DNA from: Mesorhizobium sp. Z1-4
GTDB taxonomy: Bacteria > Pseudomonadota > Alphaproteobacteria > Rhizobiales > Rhizobiaceae
Direction: 5' to 3'
Length of the DNA stretch: 64,000 bases
NCBI RefSeq assembly: GCF_004000235.1
Contig: NZ_RCIO01000001.1
Coordinates: 62,001-126,000 of the forward strand
Position numbers and translations under genes: made by a program. Shown one piece after another: positions 48,925 through 58,371 of the stretch. Below the pieces are notes generated by a model. That model did no database searches and was not told where the DNA came from. It worked only from the letters and a program-made list of their open reading frames with translations. Numbering within the stretch: the stretch's first letter is position 1; the number at the start of each line of letters is the position of its first letter.

Positions 48925-49743
48925 CTATTCCTTCACCACCGAGATGTCCGGCGCATCGACCGCTTTCATGCCGACGACGTGATAGCCCGAATCGACATGA
49001 AGCACCTCGCCGGTGACACCGCGCGACAGGTTCGACAGCAGGTAAAGCGCGGAATCGCCCACTTCCTCGATCGTGACCACGCGCTTGAGCGGCGAATTAT
49101 ACTCGTTCCAGCGCAGAATGTAGCGGAAGTCGCCGATGCCCGACGCCGCAAGCGTCTTGATGGGACCGGCCGAGAGCGCATTGACGCGGATGCCGCCGCC
49201 GCCGAGATCGACCGCGAGATATCGCACGCTCGCCTCAAGCGCAGCCTTGGCAACGCCCATGACATTATAGTGCGGCATCACCTTTTCGGCGCCGTAATAG
49301 GTCAGCGTCAGCATGGAGCCGCCGTCCGCCATCAGCGCCTCGGCGCGTTTGGCAACCGCAGTAAAGGAATAGACCGAAACATCCATCGTGCGCTGGAAGT
49401 TTTCGCGGGTGGTTTCTACGTAGCGGCCGTCGAGCTCGTCCTTGTCGGAAAAGGCTATCGCATGGACGAGGAAGTCGAGCTTGCCCCATTTCGCCTTGAG
49501 CCCGTCGAACACGGCATCGACGGAAGCCATGTCGGTGACATCGCAATCGCCGGCGACGATCGCGCCCAGTTCCTCGGCGAGCGGCTCGACGCGTCTACGG
49601 AAGGCATCGCCCTGGTAGGTGAGCGCCAATTCCGCGCCCTCGCGCTGCAGAGCCTTGGCCACACCCCATGCGATCGACCGGTTGTTTGCGACGCCCATGA
49701 TGAGACCCCGTTTGCCCGCCATCAGGCCGTTGCCACCGCTCAT
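48925..49743 (-). CDS. fabI: Enoyl-ACP reductase (NADH)
   Basis: A 272-residue SDR-type enzyme finishing each fatty-acid elongation cycle. The cofactor motif is GVANNRSIAWGVAKAL, and the catalytic Tyr and Lys are in HYNVMGVAKAAL. Its first block GLMAGKRGLIMG is family-typical. It lies between the DnaJ-type gene and the histidine phosphatase in the order seen in rhizobia. Confidence 0.95.
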   Translation of the reverse strand: MSGGNGLMAGKRGLIMGVANNRSIAWGVAKALQREGAELALTYQGDAFRRRVEPLAEELGAIVAGDCDVTDMASVDAVFDGLKAKWGKLDFLVHAIAFSDKDELDGRYVETTRENFQRTMDVSVYSFTAVAKRAEALMADGGSMLTLTYYGAEKVMPHYNVMGVAKAALEASVRYLAVDLGGGGIRVNALSAGPIKTLAASGIGDFRYILRWNEYNSPLKRVVTIEEVGDSALYLLSNLSRGVTGEVLHVDSGYHVVGMKAVDAPDISVVKE

Positions 49744-49823
49744 GCCATGAAACTCCCTCGTGATTTTTCACGAACAAGCCTATCGCACAGGGCATGGACG
49801 CCATCAAGCGGGGAGCGGTTGGC

Positions 49824-50753
49824 TCAGCCTTGCCGCTTCCTCATCAGCGCTTCGAGCTCAACATCATCCTTCGGCAGCATGATGCGGACATTGGCGTAGA
49901 GGTCGCCGCGGCCGCCGGTCTTGACCGGCAAACCACGTCCCTTAAGCCGCAGAGCACGGTCCGAACTCGAGCCCGGCGGTACACTGACGGCGACCTTGCC
50001 GTCAGGCGTTTCGACAGGAACTTTCGCTCCGAGCACGGCATCCGAAAGGTCGACGGGAACATCGACATGAAGGTCTCGACCTTCAATCCGGTAGCGCGGA
50101 TGCCGCCTGAAGCGAATCTTGGCCAGAGCATCGCCACGCCCGCCGAAGGGTGAGGGATCGCCCTGCCCTTTCAGGCGGATCGTCTGACCGTCCTCGACAT
50201 AGGCGGGCAGCTTGACGGCGAGCTTGCGCCCGTCGGGAAACGCAGCCGTTACCTTCGAGGCCTTGATCACGTCTTCCAGCGTGACGTCGAGATTGACATT
50301 GAGATCGGCAGGCTTAGGTCCACCGCGGCTTTGTGCACCGGCACCGGGGCCGGCGCCCGGCCCGCCGCCGCGGCCGAATGCGTCGCCGAAAATTTCGGAG
50401 AAGATGTCGTTGCCATCGAATCCCGAGGTGCGGAATTCGAAATGGCGCGCACCGCCCGGGCCACCGCCCTGCTGGCGGAAGCCTGCGAACGGGTCCCCGC
50501 CACCGGCGGCATGGAAATCCTGGAAGCGGGGCTTGCCAGTCGCGTCGATCTCGCCGCGGTCGAACTGTTTGCGCTTCTTTTCGTCGCCAACGACCTCATA
50601 GGCCTGGTTGGCCTCCGCAAAGCGTTCCTTGGCCTTCGCATCATCCGGGTTCTGATCCGGATGATACTGCTTGGCCAGCTTGCGATAGGCCGACTTTATG
50701 TCTTTGTGCGAGGCGTCACGCGGGACGCCCAGAACGTCATAAGGATCACGCAT
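49824..50753 (-). CDS. DnaJ-class co-chaperone (CbpA-like)
   Basis: A 309-residue J-domain protein. The J domain has HPD at 31-33 ([13 protein letters not shown]) after [15 protein letters not shown] Gly-rich linker precedes the two-lobed C-terminal domain ([20 protein letters not shown] and later [18 protein letters not shown]). It lacks the CxxCxGxG zinc fingers of DnaJ, so it is of the CbpA type, helping DnaK fold substrates. Upstream of fabI. Confidence 0.92.
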   Translation of the reverse strand: MRDPYDVLGVPRDASHKDIKSAYRKLAKQYHPDQNPDDAKAKERFAEANQAYEVVGDEKKRKQFDRGEIDATGKPRFQDFHAAGGGDPFAGFRQQGGGPGGARHFEFRTSGFDGNDIFSEIFGDAFGRGGGPGAGPGAGAQSRGGPKPADLNVNLDVTLEDVIKASKVTAAFPDGRKLAVKLPAYVEDGQTIRLKGQGDPSPFGGRGDALAKIRFRRHPRYRIEGRDLHVDVPVDLSDAVLGAKVPVETPDGKVAVSVPPGSSSDRALRLKGRGLPVKTGGRGDLYANVRIMLPKDDVELEALMRKRQG

Positions 50754-50860
50754 GGGTTGCCAATACCGGAGTGCCGGGGATCAAGTCACCACGTTATATG
50801 CGCATTGCTAGGAAGAAATTCCAGTATTCCGGCCGTATTTCCGGTGTTCTGGCGCGGATT

Positions 50861-51313
50861 TCAGCCCTGGACGAGTTCAGACACCGTCCAGGAGCCACCC
50901 TCGCCGATGCAGGCCTTGCCGCGATAGCGCGTGCTGCCGGTGAAGCTGTCGCGCGTGGCACTGAACAGGCGGCAGCGGCGCGGTCCGTCGCGCGAATCCG
51001 CCAGCCGCGCGATTGCACCGCTGGACCCGGTATTGGCGTTGACCCACGGTACGGTCTGGGGCGGGGCCTCGTCGGGCGGCCATGCGGAGACTGCAGCGCG
51101 GATCGCCGCCTCGTCTGACACACGCGTATCAGGCTGCTGGCCCGTATGCTGGACCACGGAATTGGTTATGATCGAGCGGTCGGTACCGAGACGGTCAAGG
51201 TCAACGCCGCCGGCACAGCCGCTGACAATGGCGGCCAACAGAAGCCCGACTGCAGGGCGCGGCAAGGCGAACGCATGGCACAGCACCCGCAACACTTGCG
51301 CACGACGCGACAA
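50861..51313 (-). CDS. RT0821/Lpp0805-family surface lipoprotein
   Basis: A 150-residue protein. After a long N-terminus it has a signal ending in the lipobox VSGC, then a mature part with the family pattern [29 protein letters not shown] at the end. Two cysteines (RRCRLF, KACIGE) may pair. The family is named after Rickettsia and Legionella surface proteins; the function is unknown. It is divergent from pdxH, the usual neighbour. Confidence 0.8.
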   Translation of the reverse strand: MSRRAQVLRVLCHAFALPRPAVGLLLAAIVSGCAGGVDLDRLGTDRSIITNSVVQHTGQQPDTRVSDEAAIRAAVSAWPPDEAPPQTVPWVNANTGSSGAIARLADSRDGPRRCRLFSATRDSFTGSTRYRGKACIGEGGSWTVSELVQG

Positions 51314-51354
51314 TCAGCCATCTCCCCGGAAACAGAAATCCCAAGGCTGCGATT

Positions 51355-51969
51355 ATGACTGAAACAGGGTTAACAACCGATGACTTCGCGGCGCGCGCAG
51401 AGCCGATCGCGCTGTTTTCGGACTGGCTGGCGGATGCCGCAAAAAGCGAGCCGAACGACCCCAACGCGGTCGCGCTCGCAACTGTCGACGAAGACGGCCT
51501 GCCCGACGTACGCATGGTGCTGCTCAAGGGGCATGACCAGCGTGGCTTTGTCTTCTACACGAATTTCGAAAGCGCCAAGGGCACCGAAATTCTGGGGTCG
51601 ATGAAAGCCGCGATGTGCTTTCACTGGAAGAGCCTGCGCCGGCAGGTGCGCGTGCGCGGCCCGGTGGAAAGGGTGAGCGACGGCGAGGCCGATGCCTATT
51701 TCGCGTCGCGCCCGCGCGGCAGCCGCATCGGAGCCTGGGCCTCCAAACAGTCTCGGCCGCTGGAAAGCAAGCTGGCGCTGGAAAAGGCGGTCGCCGAATA
51801 CACGCTGAAATACCCCATCGGCGACATCCCCCGCCCGCCCTACTGGTCCGGTTTTCGCATTCTGCCCAGCCAGATCGAATTCTGGCACGACCGGCCATTC
51901 CGGCTGCACGAGCGGATTGTGTTCACGCGAGAGGGGGACGGATGGGGGAAGACGCGGTTGTATCCGTGA
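51355..51969 (+). CDS. pdxH: Pyridoxamine 5'-phosphate oxidase
   Basis: A 204-residue FMN enzyme that makes pyridoxal phosphate. FMN- and PLP-binding blocks are [20 protein letters not shown] and [19 protein letters not shown], with the end [20 protein letters not shown]. The start [11 protein letters not shown] is normal. It is divergent from the RT0821-type gene (41 bases). Supplies PLP for thrC and other enzymes. Confidence 0.95.
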   Translation: MTETGLTTDDFAARAEPIALFSDWLADAAKSEPNDPNAVALATVDEDGLPDVRMVLLKGHDQRGFVFYTNFESAKGTEILGSMKAAMCFHWKSLRRQVRVRGPVERVSDGEADAYFASRPRGSRIGAWASKQSRPLESKLALEKAVAEYTLKYPIGDIPRPPYWSGFRILPSQIEFWHDRPFRLHERIVFTREGDGWGKTRLYP

Positions 51970-52054
51970 GTTTGACCGCCTGATTTCGCACTTTGGCCGG
52001 GGGCCCATAGTAGTAGGGTTGCGGCTTCGCCTGCCATACGGAAAGCGCACCTGA

Positions 52055-52074
52055 CCCTCCCACATTCGGGAGGG
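52055..52074. repeat. 7-bp perfect hairpin after pdxH
   Basis: CCCTCCC and GGGAGGG flank the loop ACATTC, 86 bases after the pdxH stop in a 190-base gap before TadG. It may be a pdxH terminator or part of a dispersed repeat; no T-run follows. The rest of the gap shows no ORF with convincing codon use. Confidence 0.35.
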
Positions 52075-52159
52075 CCCGTCTTGAGCTTGTCGGGGCGAAA
52101 TGGACATCCCGGCTCGCGACGCTCGCCGACACCAGCGTCCGCCACCGCTTACTGGCCAC

Positions 52160-53875
52160 CTACTGCACCAGCACCGCCTGGTTGCAGGCCAGGCCGCCGA
52201 CCTGCACATCCGCCACGCCGATCCGAACGCCGGCCAGCGCCAGCACCTCGACAATGGCCTTGTCGAGGTGCTGCGCGACGGGACGAATGGCGTTGGCGAC
52301 CAGGTTCATCGCAGCGTCGGGGGTTGTCAGAGCAATTCCGCCAACCTTCACGTCCAGTCTCATATTGTCGACCAGCGATCCGACAAGCGACTGAACCGCC
52401 GTGGTGGTCGAAACCTGCTTGATAACACCCGTTCCGATGTCGGCTGAGCGAAACACAACGGTCTCGGCGGCGGTATTTCCTATGTCGACGTTTGCGATTG
52501 CGTGCGCACGCAGAAAGGCGGTGTCAATGATCGTGGCGCTGTTCACCCGCGCAGGCGTTTCGAAATCCGACAGCGAAACCGACGCGACGTCACCCAACCA
52601 TGCTTCGGCCAACCCGGGGCGCACAGCCACCTCCACTCTCGGCTTCAGCCACCCGCCGGAGTGGCACTCGGCCGATTCAATGGCCGCTTCGGCATAAGCG
52701 AGCTGAAGATAAACCGGCAACCTCACCCGGACCACGCCTGCGTTGATATCGGCCAGCAAAAACAGCCGGGTCTGTGCCGTCCGCACCTTTTCCCCGTTTT
52801 CGCCAATTGACAGCCAATGCGCTTCCTGCGGCCGCTCACCGATTGCAAGCTTTGCCGTAAGTTGAGCGATTCCCGGGATCGAGGCCCCGAGGTCCAGCTC
52901 TATTTGATGGGTGCCGGTTGCACCGGCGGCAGCCATCAATGCATCCATGACGGGCATGGCTGACTGAAAAGCGGCCTGTCCGTGCCCCACCGCGAGCGAA
53001 CCGTAGCGGCCGAGGTCGATTATCCTGGCGAGACGAACGCGACTTCGGCCCGCGGCGGGATCCGACCAGATCTGCCGCAGCGCACGGCGTGCTCCGACCT
53101 TGCCGACCAGACCTTCGGCGACCTTGGCAAGCTGCGCCAGTGAAACTTCGGCCTCAAGCAACTCATCATAGGAAAGAGCCTCCAGTTCCAGTTCGCCCGT
53201 CAACGCATCGAAGAACTGGAAAAGACCGATATCGGCCTGAACCAACGACCGGTAGTCCGCGAGCTGAAGCGAGACATCGGTGCCGAGCACGCCGTTCAGG
53301 ATGGCGTTGGCTATGCCGCCATCCAAACTCAGCAAGGTGGACCCGACCGACATCGATGCCGGGTTGGCAATCATGGCGGTTCCGGCGGCCGAAACTTCGA
53401 CCGCGTCCACGATTGCGCGCCCGAAAAAGAGCCCGCCCTGGCGTTTCATCGTAATGCGGACAGCGTTGGGCCGCGTTTCACCCGGTACAAAGCGGGCTTC
53501 AGGCACAAGCTGTGCGTCGGCATTGTACCGGCCGATCTCGACGAGCACGGCGGTAAGATCGGACAAATCCGCCGGGGTATCGACGGGCTGCTCCCATTCT
53601 CCGAGGCTGACGGACACGTTTTTGTATCCATTCGCCCCCAGCATTTCACGCGCGATATCTTCAGCCTTCGACAGCTGCGATGCGACGGCTATCGCCGTCA
53701 GGTCCGCAGTGTTCTGGGCATGCCGGCGCTCCAGATAGATCGAACCGCTGTCGACCGCCACCGCGGCGAGTGCTATCGCCACAGACAAGAACAGCGACCC
53801 CGCCACGGCAACGTTGCCGGACGTGTTGCTTGCGGCATTGCGGGCCGTTCCCGCGAGGGCCAGCAGGGCCCCCAT
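52160..53875 (-). CDS. TadG-like pilus-assembly protein
   Basis: A 571-residue protein with an N-terminal basic stretch and one hydrophobic segment SGNVAVAGSLFLSVAIALAA, followed by VDSGSIYLERRHAQNTADLT, the mark of TadE/TadG-like (Flp pilus, DUF2134) proteins. The rest is a long beta-rich exported region. In Tad systems such minor pilin-like proteins help assemble adhesive fibres, but none of the Tad motor genes (tadA, tadB, tadC) is here. It is one base from TadE. The family is clear; the function in this context is not. Confidence 0.75.
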   Translation of the reverse strand: MGALLALAGTARNAASNTSGNVAVAGSLFLSVAIALAAVAVDSGSIYLERRHAQNTADLTAIAVASQLSKAEDIAREMLGANGYKNVSVSLGEWEQPVDTPADLSDLTAVLVEIGRYNADAQLVPEARFVPGETRPNAVRITMKRQGGLFFGRAIVDAVEVSAAGTAMIANPASMSVGSTLLSLDGGIANAILNGVLGTDVSLQLADYRSLVQADIGLFQFFDALTGELELEALSYDELLEAEVSLAQLAKVAEGLVGKVGARRALRQIWSDPAAGRSRVRLARIIDLGRYGSLAVGHGQAAFQSAMPVMDALMAAAGATGTHQIELDLGASIPGIAQLTAKLAIGERPQEAHWLSIGENGEKVRTAQTRLFLLADINAGVVRVRLPVYLQLAYAEAAIESAECHSGGWLKPRVEVAVRPGLAEAWLGDVASVSLSDFETPARVNSATIIDTAFLRAHAIANVDIGNTAAETVVFRSADIGTGVIKQVSTTTAVQSLVGSLVDNMRLDVKVGGIALTTPDAAMNLVANAIRPVAQHLDKAIVEVLALAGVRIGVADVQVGGLACNQAVLVQ

Positions 53876-53876
53876 T

Positions 53877-54317
53877 TCAGATTCCCCCGATCCGGATCGT
53901 CGAGGATCGCCGTATCACCTTGCCCGGCAGGGGCAGCGGGATATGCATGTTCCAGATCGGAAGCCGCTCGGCATCGTACGATATCGAGACATCAAATTGC
54001 GAGCGGCTGCGTTCACTGGAAGTGACATCGACGCTCACATGGCTGCCATCAAGCAACATATAGCCGGAAGCATTGTCGTTAATGTAAGACGCAGCCAGCT
54101 TCCGGCGTTCGTCTTCATCGAGCCCGGCAATGCTTGCACGGGCAGCATCTGCGGCCAATTGCTGTACCGAATTGGCAGCTCCGAAATAGACTCCGTATGC
54201 GACCAATCCAAACAGGATCAGCACGAATACAGGCAATATCAGAGCAAATTCTATTGCGGACGTTCCCCTTCGGTCCGACAAGAAACCGGTTACATTAAGC
54301 CACCTTATCATCTGCAC
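53877..54317 (-). CDS. TadE-family pseudopilin-like protein
   Basis: A 146-residue protein with the TadE pattern RRGTSAIEFALILPVFVLIL as a membrane/prepilin-like helix, then a short exported domain with SVQQLAADAARASIAG. GTG at 54317 has GGAGGA six bases before, better than the ATG six bases later. TadE and TadG are one base apart and probably one operon. The encoded proteins are prepilin-like; whether they still build fibres is unknown. Confidence 0.8.
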   Translation of the reverse strand: MQMIRWLNVTGFLSDRRGTSAIEFALILPVFVLILFGLVAYGVYFGAANSVQQLAADAARASIAGLDEDERRKLAASYINDNASGYMLLDGSHVSVDVTSSERSRSQFDVSISYDAERLPIWNMHIPLPLPGKVIRRSSTIRIGGI

Positions 54318-54479
54318 AGCGCTTCCTCCAACGAATTGCCGCAATTCAACCCGCTGGTCAGCTTCTGCTTTGCCTGTTTCGCCTTTCTATATTGCTGCTC
54401 GGATATTCAATCCGATTTACTGTCGTAATACATCCAGTCTTGCGGCCAGAATTCATTTCGAAAAGCAGGCAATACTTCG

Positions 54480-55229
54480 TTAACCACCTGCAGTACGAAA
54501 CAGCCCCTTCATACAGGCTATGGCGACCGCATGCGCCGGTGTTTTAGCCCCCAGCAGAGCCAGCGCACCACGCAGGTGGTAACTGACCGTGCTTGCAGAA
54601 ATGCTGAGTTTGCCAGTCAACTCTTTCGAGTTATGGCCTTCCGCCAGCAGCTGCAGAATCGAAATCTGAGTCGAACTCAGCTTCTCGACGGCAGAGCTGC
54701 GAGATTTGACAATCTGGTTCAGCGGCTCGTGAAAATGGTTGCAAAGGTAGGCAACTTCCATGACCACCTGAGCCGAGGGACTTTCCCCGCGCCCGGACAG
54801 TGCTACAGAACCATTGAACTCCGTCAGGCTTCTGAGCGGCAGAAAAAGCGCGAAATCGTGCCCATATTCCTGGAAAATCTCATTTATTCCTCTTTCGCCG
54901 GTGTTCTCGCTGAGATCATCGAAGCGAAGGACTATGGGTATATTTGAAGACCGCACCTGAACCACAGAGACGAAACTACAGAAATCGGGAACCGCGGAAA
55001 TACGCTCTACCAATTCAGGATGCCAGTTATTTACAAATACCCTGAGTTTGTACGTTTCCTCTATTGGAGACGGAAACGAGGCAATAGAGAACCATTCAAA
55101 ACCATAAATAGAGCATAGATCTTTCAGGTTCTTGAATATATCGAAACCGGTTTTCGCCTCCGCAAATTCATTCGCATATTTTTTAATTCTAATACCAACA
55201 TCGCTTCGTTCATGAAACGAATCACACAT
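54480..55229 (-). CDS. LuxR-family regulator with autoinducer-binding-like domain (solo)
   Basis: A 249-residue protein. Residues 25-165 match the acyl-HSL-binding fold (YGFEWFSIASFPSP, NNWHPELVERISAV), and residues 180-245 form a LuxR helix-turn-helix (LLAEGHNSKELTGKLSISAS, then VSYHLRGALALLGAKTPAHA). No luxI gene lies nearby, so it is a solo. Its DNA is AT-richer than the core genes. It lies 162 bases upstream of TadE on the same strand and may control it; the ligand is unknown. Confidence 0.85.
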   Translation of the reverse strand: MCDSFHERSDVGIRIKKYANEFAEAKTGFDIFKNLKDLCSIYGFEWFSIASFPSPIEETYKLRVFVNNWHPELVERISAVPDFCSFVSVVQVRSSNIPIVLRFDDLSENTGERGINEIFQEYGHDFALFLPLRSLTEFNGSVALSGRGESPSAQVVMEVAYLCNHFHEPLNQIVKSRSSAVEKLSSTQISILQLLAEGHNSKELTGKLSISASTVSYHLRGALALLGAKTPAHAVAIACMKGLFRTAGG

Positions 55230-55436
55230 AATCTAAGCACCCGCCGCCAATGTATTTAGAAAATAGATGATTCTCGCTAATTATATTTCATAACGATTAG
55301 CACCACCTCCCCAAAACAGAAGCCCGACTTACTACGCGCGCTTTCCACCCCCGCCGACTACGACCTCGTCCACGTAAACGAGTCCGCGGAGGTTGCCGTT
55401 AGAATATTTTTACAACCGGGTGTGTCAAACGGAATT

Positions 55437-55469
55437 CTGATTGAAAAGCGTCTGGTGCTTTTCAATCAG
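55437..55469. terminator. Perfect 13-bp hairpin downstream of the enoyl-CoA hydratase gene
   Basis: CTGATTGAAAAGC and GCTTTTCAATCAG pair around the loop GTCTGGT. It starts 25 bases after the echA stop on the minus strand, so it probably ends that transcript or stabilises its 3' end. The T-run is weak. The remaining 200 bases up to the LuxR start hold only an AT-rich promoter-like area and no ORF. Confidence 0.5.
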
Positions 55470-55493
55470 CGTGCGTGGCGCAAGGGCGGGTGG

Positions 55494-56243
55494 CTACTTC
55501 TTCCGGGACATAAAGCTCATGAAGGCCTGCCTAGCCTCGTCGGAAGCAAGCAATTTGCGAAAATGCTGCCCCTCCTCGGTAATGCGGGCAACCAGCTTTT
55601 CGGTATCGCCCGCCATCAGCCGGCGTGCGGTGGCGAGCGCCGTTGGCGGCTTTTCCGCGATGCGGGCCGCGGCGGCCAGCACTTCGGCTTCCAGCGCGTC
55701 CTCGGCGACGACCTTGTAGATCAGGCCCACCTGATGCGCCCTGTCCGCCGGGAAAGGCTCGCCGAGCGCCAGCATGGCAAATGCGGCCTGCCGCCCCAGA
55801 AGGGCCGGGCCGATCAGCGTCGAGCCGGCTTCCGGGATGATGCCGAGATCGGTGAAGGGCGTGTGGAAAACCGTTCGAGGGGTGGCAAAACTCAGATCGC
55901 AGTGAAACTGGATCGTGGTGCCAATGCCGACGGCGACACCGTCGACCGCCGAAATCAGCGGTTTCTTCAGCGTCGCCAGCGCGCAGAGGAAATCGAAAAC
56001 CTCGGTGCCGCCGTCGCCGCCGGTGGCGATGACCATGAAGTCGGCGATGTCGTTGCCGGCCGAAAACGCGCCGGGCACGCCCATGATGACGTTGACGCGG
56101 ATTTCAGGGTCGTCATTCGAGGCATTCAGCGCCGCCGCCATAGTGGCGTACATCGCGCGCGTCAGCGCGTTCTTCTTGTCGCCCCGGTTCATGCGGATGA
56201 TCTGCGCGGCGCCCTGGCGCTCAACGATGACGTGTTCGCTCAC
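55494..56243 (-). CDS. Enoyl-CoA hydratase/isomerase (crotonase fold)
   Basis: A 249-residue crotonase. The oxyanion and core regions are AFSAGNDIADFM and VDGVAVGIGTTIQFHCD; the segment FTDLGIIPEAGSTL supplies a catalytic Glu. It starts with GTG at 56243, seven bases after GGGAG. The stop of the acyl-CoA dehydrogenase gene lies 15 bases upstream, so the two form an operon for fatty-acid or acid degradation. A DmdC/DmdD-like role in DMSP breakdown is possible but unproven. Confidence 0.88.
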   Translation of the reverse strand: MSEHVIVERQGAAQIIRMNRGDKKNALTRAMYATMAAALNASNDDPEIRVNVIMGVPGAFSAGNDIADFMVIATGGDGGTEVFDFLCALATLKKPLISAVDGVAVGIGTTIQFHCDLSFATPRTVFHTPFTDLGIIPEAGSTLIGPALLGRQAAFAMLALGEPFPADRAHQVGLIYKVVAEDALEAEVLAAAARIAEKPPTALATARRLMAGDTEKLVARITEEGQHFRKLLASDEARQAFMSFMSRKK

Positions 56244-56257
56244 GGTTGTTCTCCCGT

Positions 56258-58021
56258 TCAGGCTGCGTCGGCGGCGGCGAGGCTGGCCGCGCCATCCACG
56301 ACCGCCGATTTGAGGGCCGCCGTTTCCGAAATCATGTTTTCGGCGAAGAAGCGGCACGTGCTGGCACGTTCCCCGCCGCCGGCAGCGACAGCCGCACGCG
56401 CGAGATAGGCACCGCCAGCAGCCAAAGCAAACAAACGCAAATACGGCGTCGCACCGGCAAGGGCCGTCTGCGTTTCGCCCGCCTTTTGCTGCTCCTGAAT
56501 GAAGCGGGTCGCTCCCTCGAAATCATCGAGTGCTGCCGAGATGCGGTCGGCCGAACGCCCAAGTTCCGGCAGGTTCGACTTACGCAGCGCCTCGACATCC
56601 TCGCGCAGCTCGGCGATGTAACCGTGGACATGCTCGCCGCCGGCAAGCGGCAGTTTGCGCATCACGAGATCGATGGCCTGAATGCCGTTGGTGCCTTCAT
56701 AGATCGGCGCGATGCGGGCATCACGCAGCAGGCTCGCGGCACCCGTTTCTTCGATATAGCCCATGCCGCCATGAACCTGGACACCCATCGAGGCCACGTC
56801 GACACCGACATCGGTGGAGAACGCCTTGGCGATAGGCGTGAGCAGGTTGGCGCGCTCGTTCCAGTGGCGGGCGTCATCGCCTTCGCCGGCATGCGCCATG
56901 TCGATCGCATGCGCGCAGGAATAGGATATCGCGCGCGCAATGCGGGTCAGCGCTTTCATGGTGACCAGCGTGCGCTTCACATCGGGGTGCATGACAATCG
57001 GGCTCATGCCCTCCGAGGTATCGCCCTCGGCGCGACCCTGCCGGCGGTCCTGCGCGTAGGCCAGTGCGCGCTGATAAGCGGCTTCCGCCACCGCGACACC
57101 CTGCATGCCGACTGCAAGGCGGGCATTGTTCATCATGGTGAACATGCAGGCGAGGCCGCGATTTTCCTCGCCGATCAGCCAGCCGATGGCGCCCGGCTTG
57201 GCGCCGTGCGTGCCGTCGCCATAGATCATGGTGCAGGTGGGCGAGGCGTGAATGCCGAGCTTGTGCTCGATCGAGGCGCAGACCACGTCGTTGCGCTCGC
57301 CCAGCGAACCGTCGTCATTGACGAAGAATTTCGGCACCAGAAACAGCGAGATGCCACGCGTTCCGGCCGGTGCGTCGGGCAGGCGCGCCAGCACCAGATG
57401 CACGATGTTGTCGGTGAAATCGTGCTCGCCGTAAGTGATGAAGATCTTCTGGCCGAAGATACGGTAACTGCCGTCGCCAACCGGCTCGGCACGGGCACGC
57501 AGCGCATTGAGATCGGAACCGGCCTGCGGCTCGGTCAGGTTCATGGTGCCCATCCACTCGCCGGAGACGAGCTTTTCCAGATAGGTCGCCTTGAGGTTGT
57601 CGGAGGCGTGTTTGTCGAGCGCTTCGATGGCGCCCATTGTCAGCGTCGGGCCAATGGCAAAGGCCATGGCACCGGAGTTCCACATTTCGAGTGCTGCGAC
57701 GTGCAGCATGTTGGGCAGGCCCTGGCCGCCGAAATCGACGGGTGCGGCGATGGAATTCCAGCCGCCTTCGCACCAGCTTTTGTAAAGCTCTTTCCAGCCG
57801 GGCGGCGTTGTGACTTCGCCGTCCTTGAGCACCGCGCCATGCTCGTCGCCAATTCTGTAGAGCGGCGCGACTTCCTCGGTCGCAAAGCGGCCGGCCTCGT
57901 TGAGGATCGCGTCAACCAGATCTTCCGACAGATCGCCCAGCCGGCCGCCTTCCAGCGCGGTTTTCATGCCCGCGACGTGGTTCAGCGTGAATGCGATTTC
58001 CTCGACGGGTGCACGATACAT
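56258..58021 (-). CDS. Large acyl-CoA dehydrogenase
   Basis: A 587-residue FAD enzyme of the long acyl-CoA dehydrogenase group related to DmdC/FadE5. The N-terminal start MYRAPVEEIAFTLNHVAGM is typical, the FAD/substrate loop is MNLTEPQAGSDLNALRARA, and near the end RDARIAPIYEGTNGIQAIDL has the family Glu. A ~100-residue C-terminal extension is normal for this group. Cotranscribed with the crotonase gene. Confidence 0.9.
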   Translation of the reverse strand: MYRAPVEEIAFTLNHVAGMKTALEGGRLGDLSEDLVDAILNEAGRFATEEVAPLYRIGDEHGAVLKDGEVTTPPGWKELYKSWCEGGWNSIAAPVDFGGQGLPNMLHVAALEMWNSGAMAFAIGPTLTMGAIEALDKHASDNLKATYLEKLVSGEWMGTMNLTEPQAGSDLNALRARAEPVGDGSYRIFGQKIFITYGEHDFTDNIVHLVLARLPDAPAGTRGISLFLVPKFFVNDDGSLGERNDVVCASIEHKLGIHASPTCTMIYGDGTHGAKPGAIGWLIGEENRGLACMFTMMNNARLAVGMQGVAVAEAAYQRALAYAQDRRQGRAEGDTSEGMSPIVMHPDVKRTLVTMKALTRIARAISYSCAHAIDMAHAGEGDDARHWNERANLLTPIAKAFSTDVGVDVASMGVQVHGGMGYIEETGAASLLRDARIAPIYEGTNGIQAIDLVMRKLPLAGGEHVHGYIAELREDVEALRKSNLPELGRSADRISAALDDFEGATRFIQEQQKAGETQTALAGATPYLRLFALAAGGAYLARAAVAAGGGERASTCRFFAENMISETAALKSAVVDGAASLAAADAA

Positions 58022-58149
58022 GCCGAACTGCCCTCCTCTGGCGCGCTTCGGAAAATATGCAGGAACTCACCGTCACCCGCTAGTGGCTTTTTACGTAAAC
58101 GTCAATTCATGAGCTTGGCGTAAGGCGGCGCTTCGGCTATGCGTGCGGC

Positions 58150-58353
58150 ATGCTTGCACGCCCGGAAATCACCCGCTGTATCGAATGCGGCCTTGCCTAT
58201 GGATCGCCCGGTTTCGCGCTCGATGGCGATGGACCCGCCTACTGGTGCGACCGGGGCGTCTTGTGTTCACCCCGATGCTCGCTTGCACACCACAAAATGC
58301 GCACAGCGGAAGGGACGCTACCGGCCCGACCTGCGCCCGATCCTTTCGGCTAA
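58150..58353 (+). CDS. Small Cys-rich (zinc-ribbon-like) protein
   Basis: A 67-residue ORF with a coherent cysteine pattern: C10 and C13 (CIECG), C33, C39 and C43 (CDRGVLCSPRCS), then HH at 47-48. The rest is polar with no helix or signal, suggesting a zinc-binding mini-protein; I do not recognise a family with certainty. It is followed by the MazF stop (convergent) after 18 bases. No strong ribosome site is seen; the ATG at 58150 is the best start. Confidence 0.5.
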   Translation: MLARPEITRCIECGLAYGSPGFALDGDGPAYWCDRGVLCSPRCSLAHHKMRTAEGTLPARPAPDPFG

Positions 58354-58371
58354 GCTTGCCTTTTGTCGGAT

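Noticed and set aside
52055-52074. A dispersed rhizobial repeat element downstream of pdxH
   Set aside because: Only one copy is seen in the window, so I list it as a hairpin and make no repeat-family claim.
56246-58123. 625-codon plus-strand frame opposite the acyl-CoA dehydrogenase
   Set aside because: It is a shadow frame of a complete FAD enzyme with all its motifs on the minus strand.
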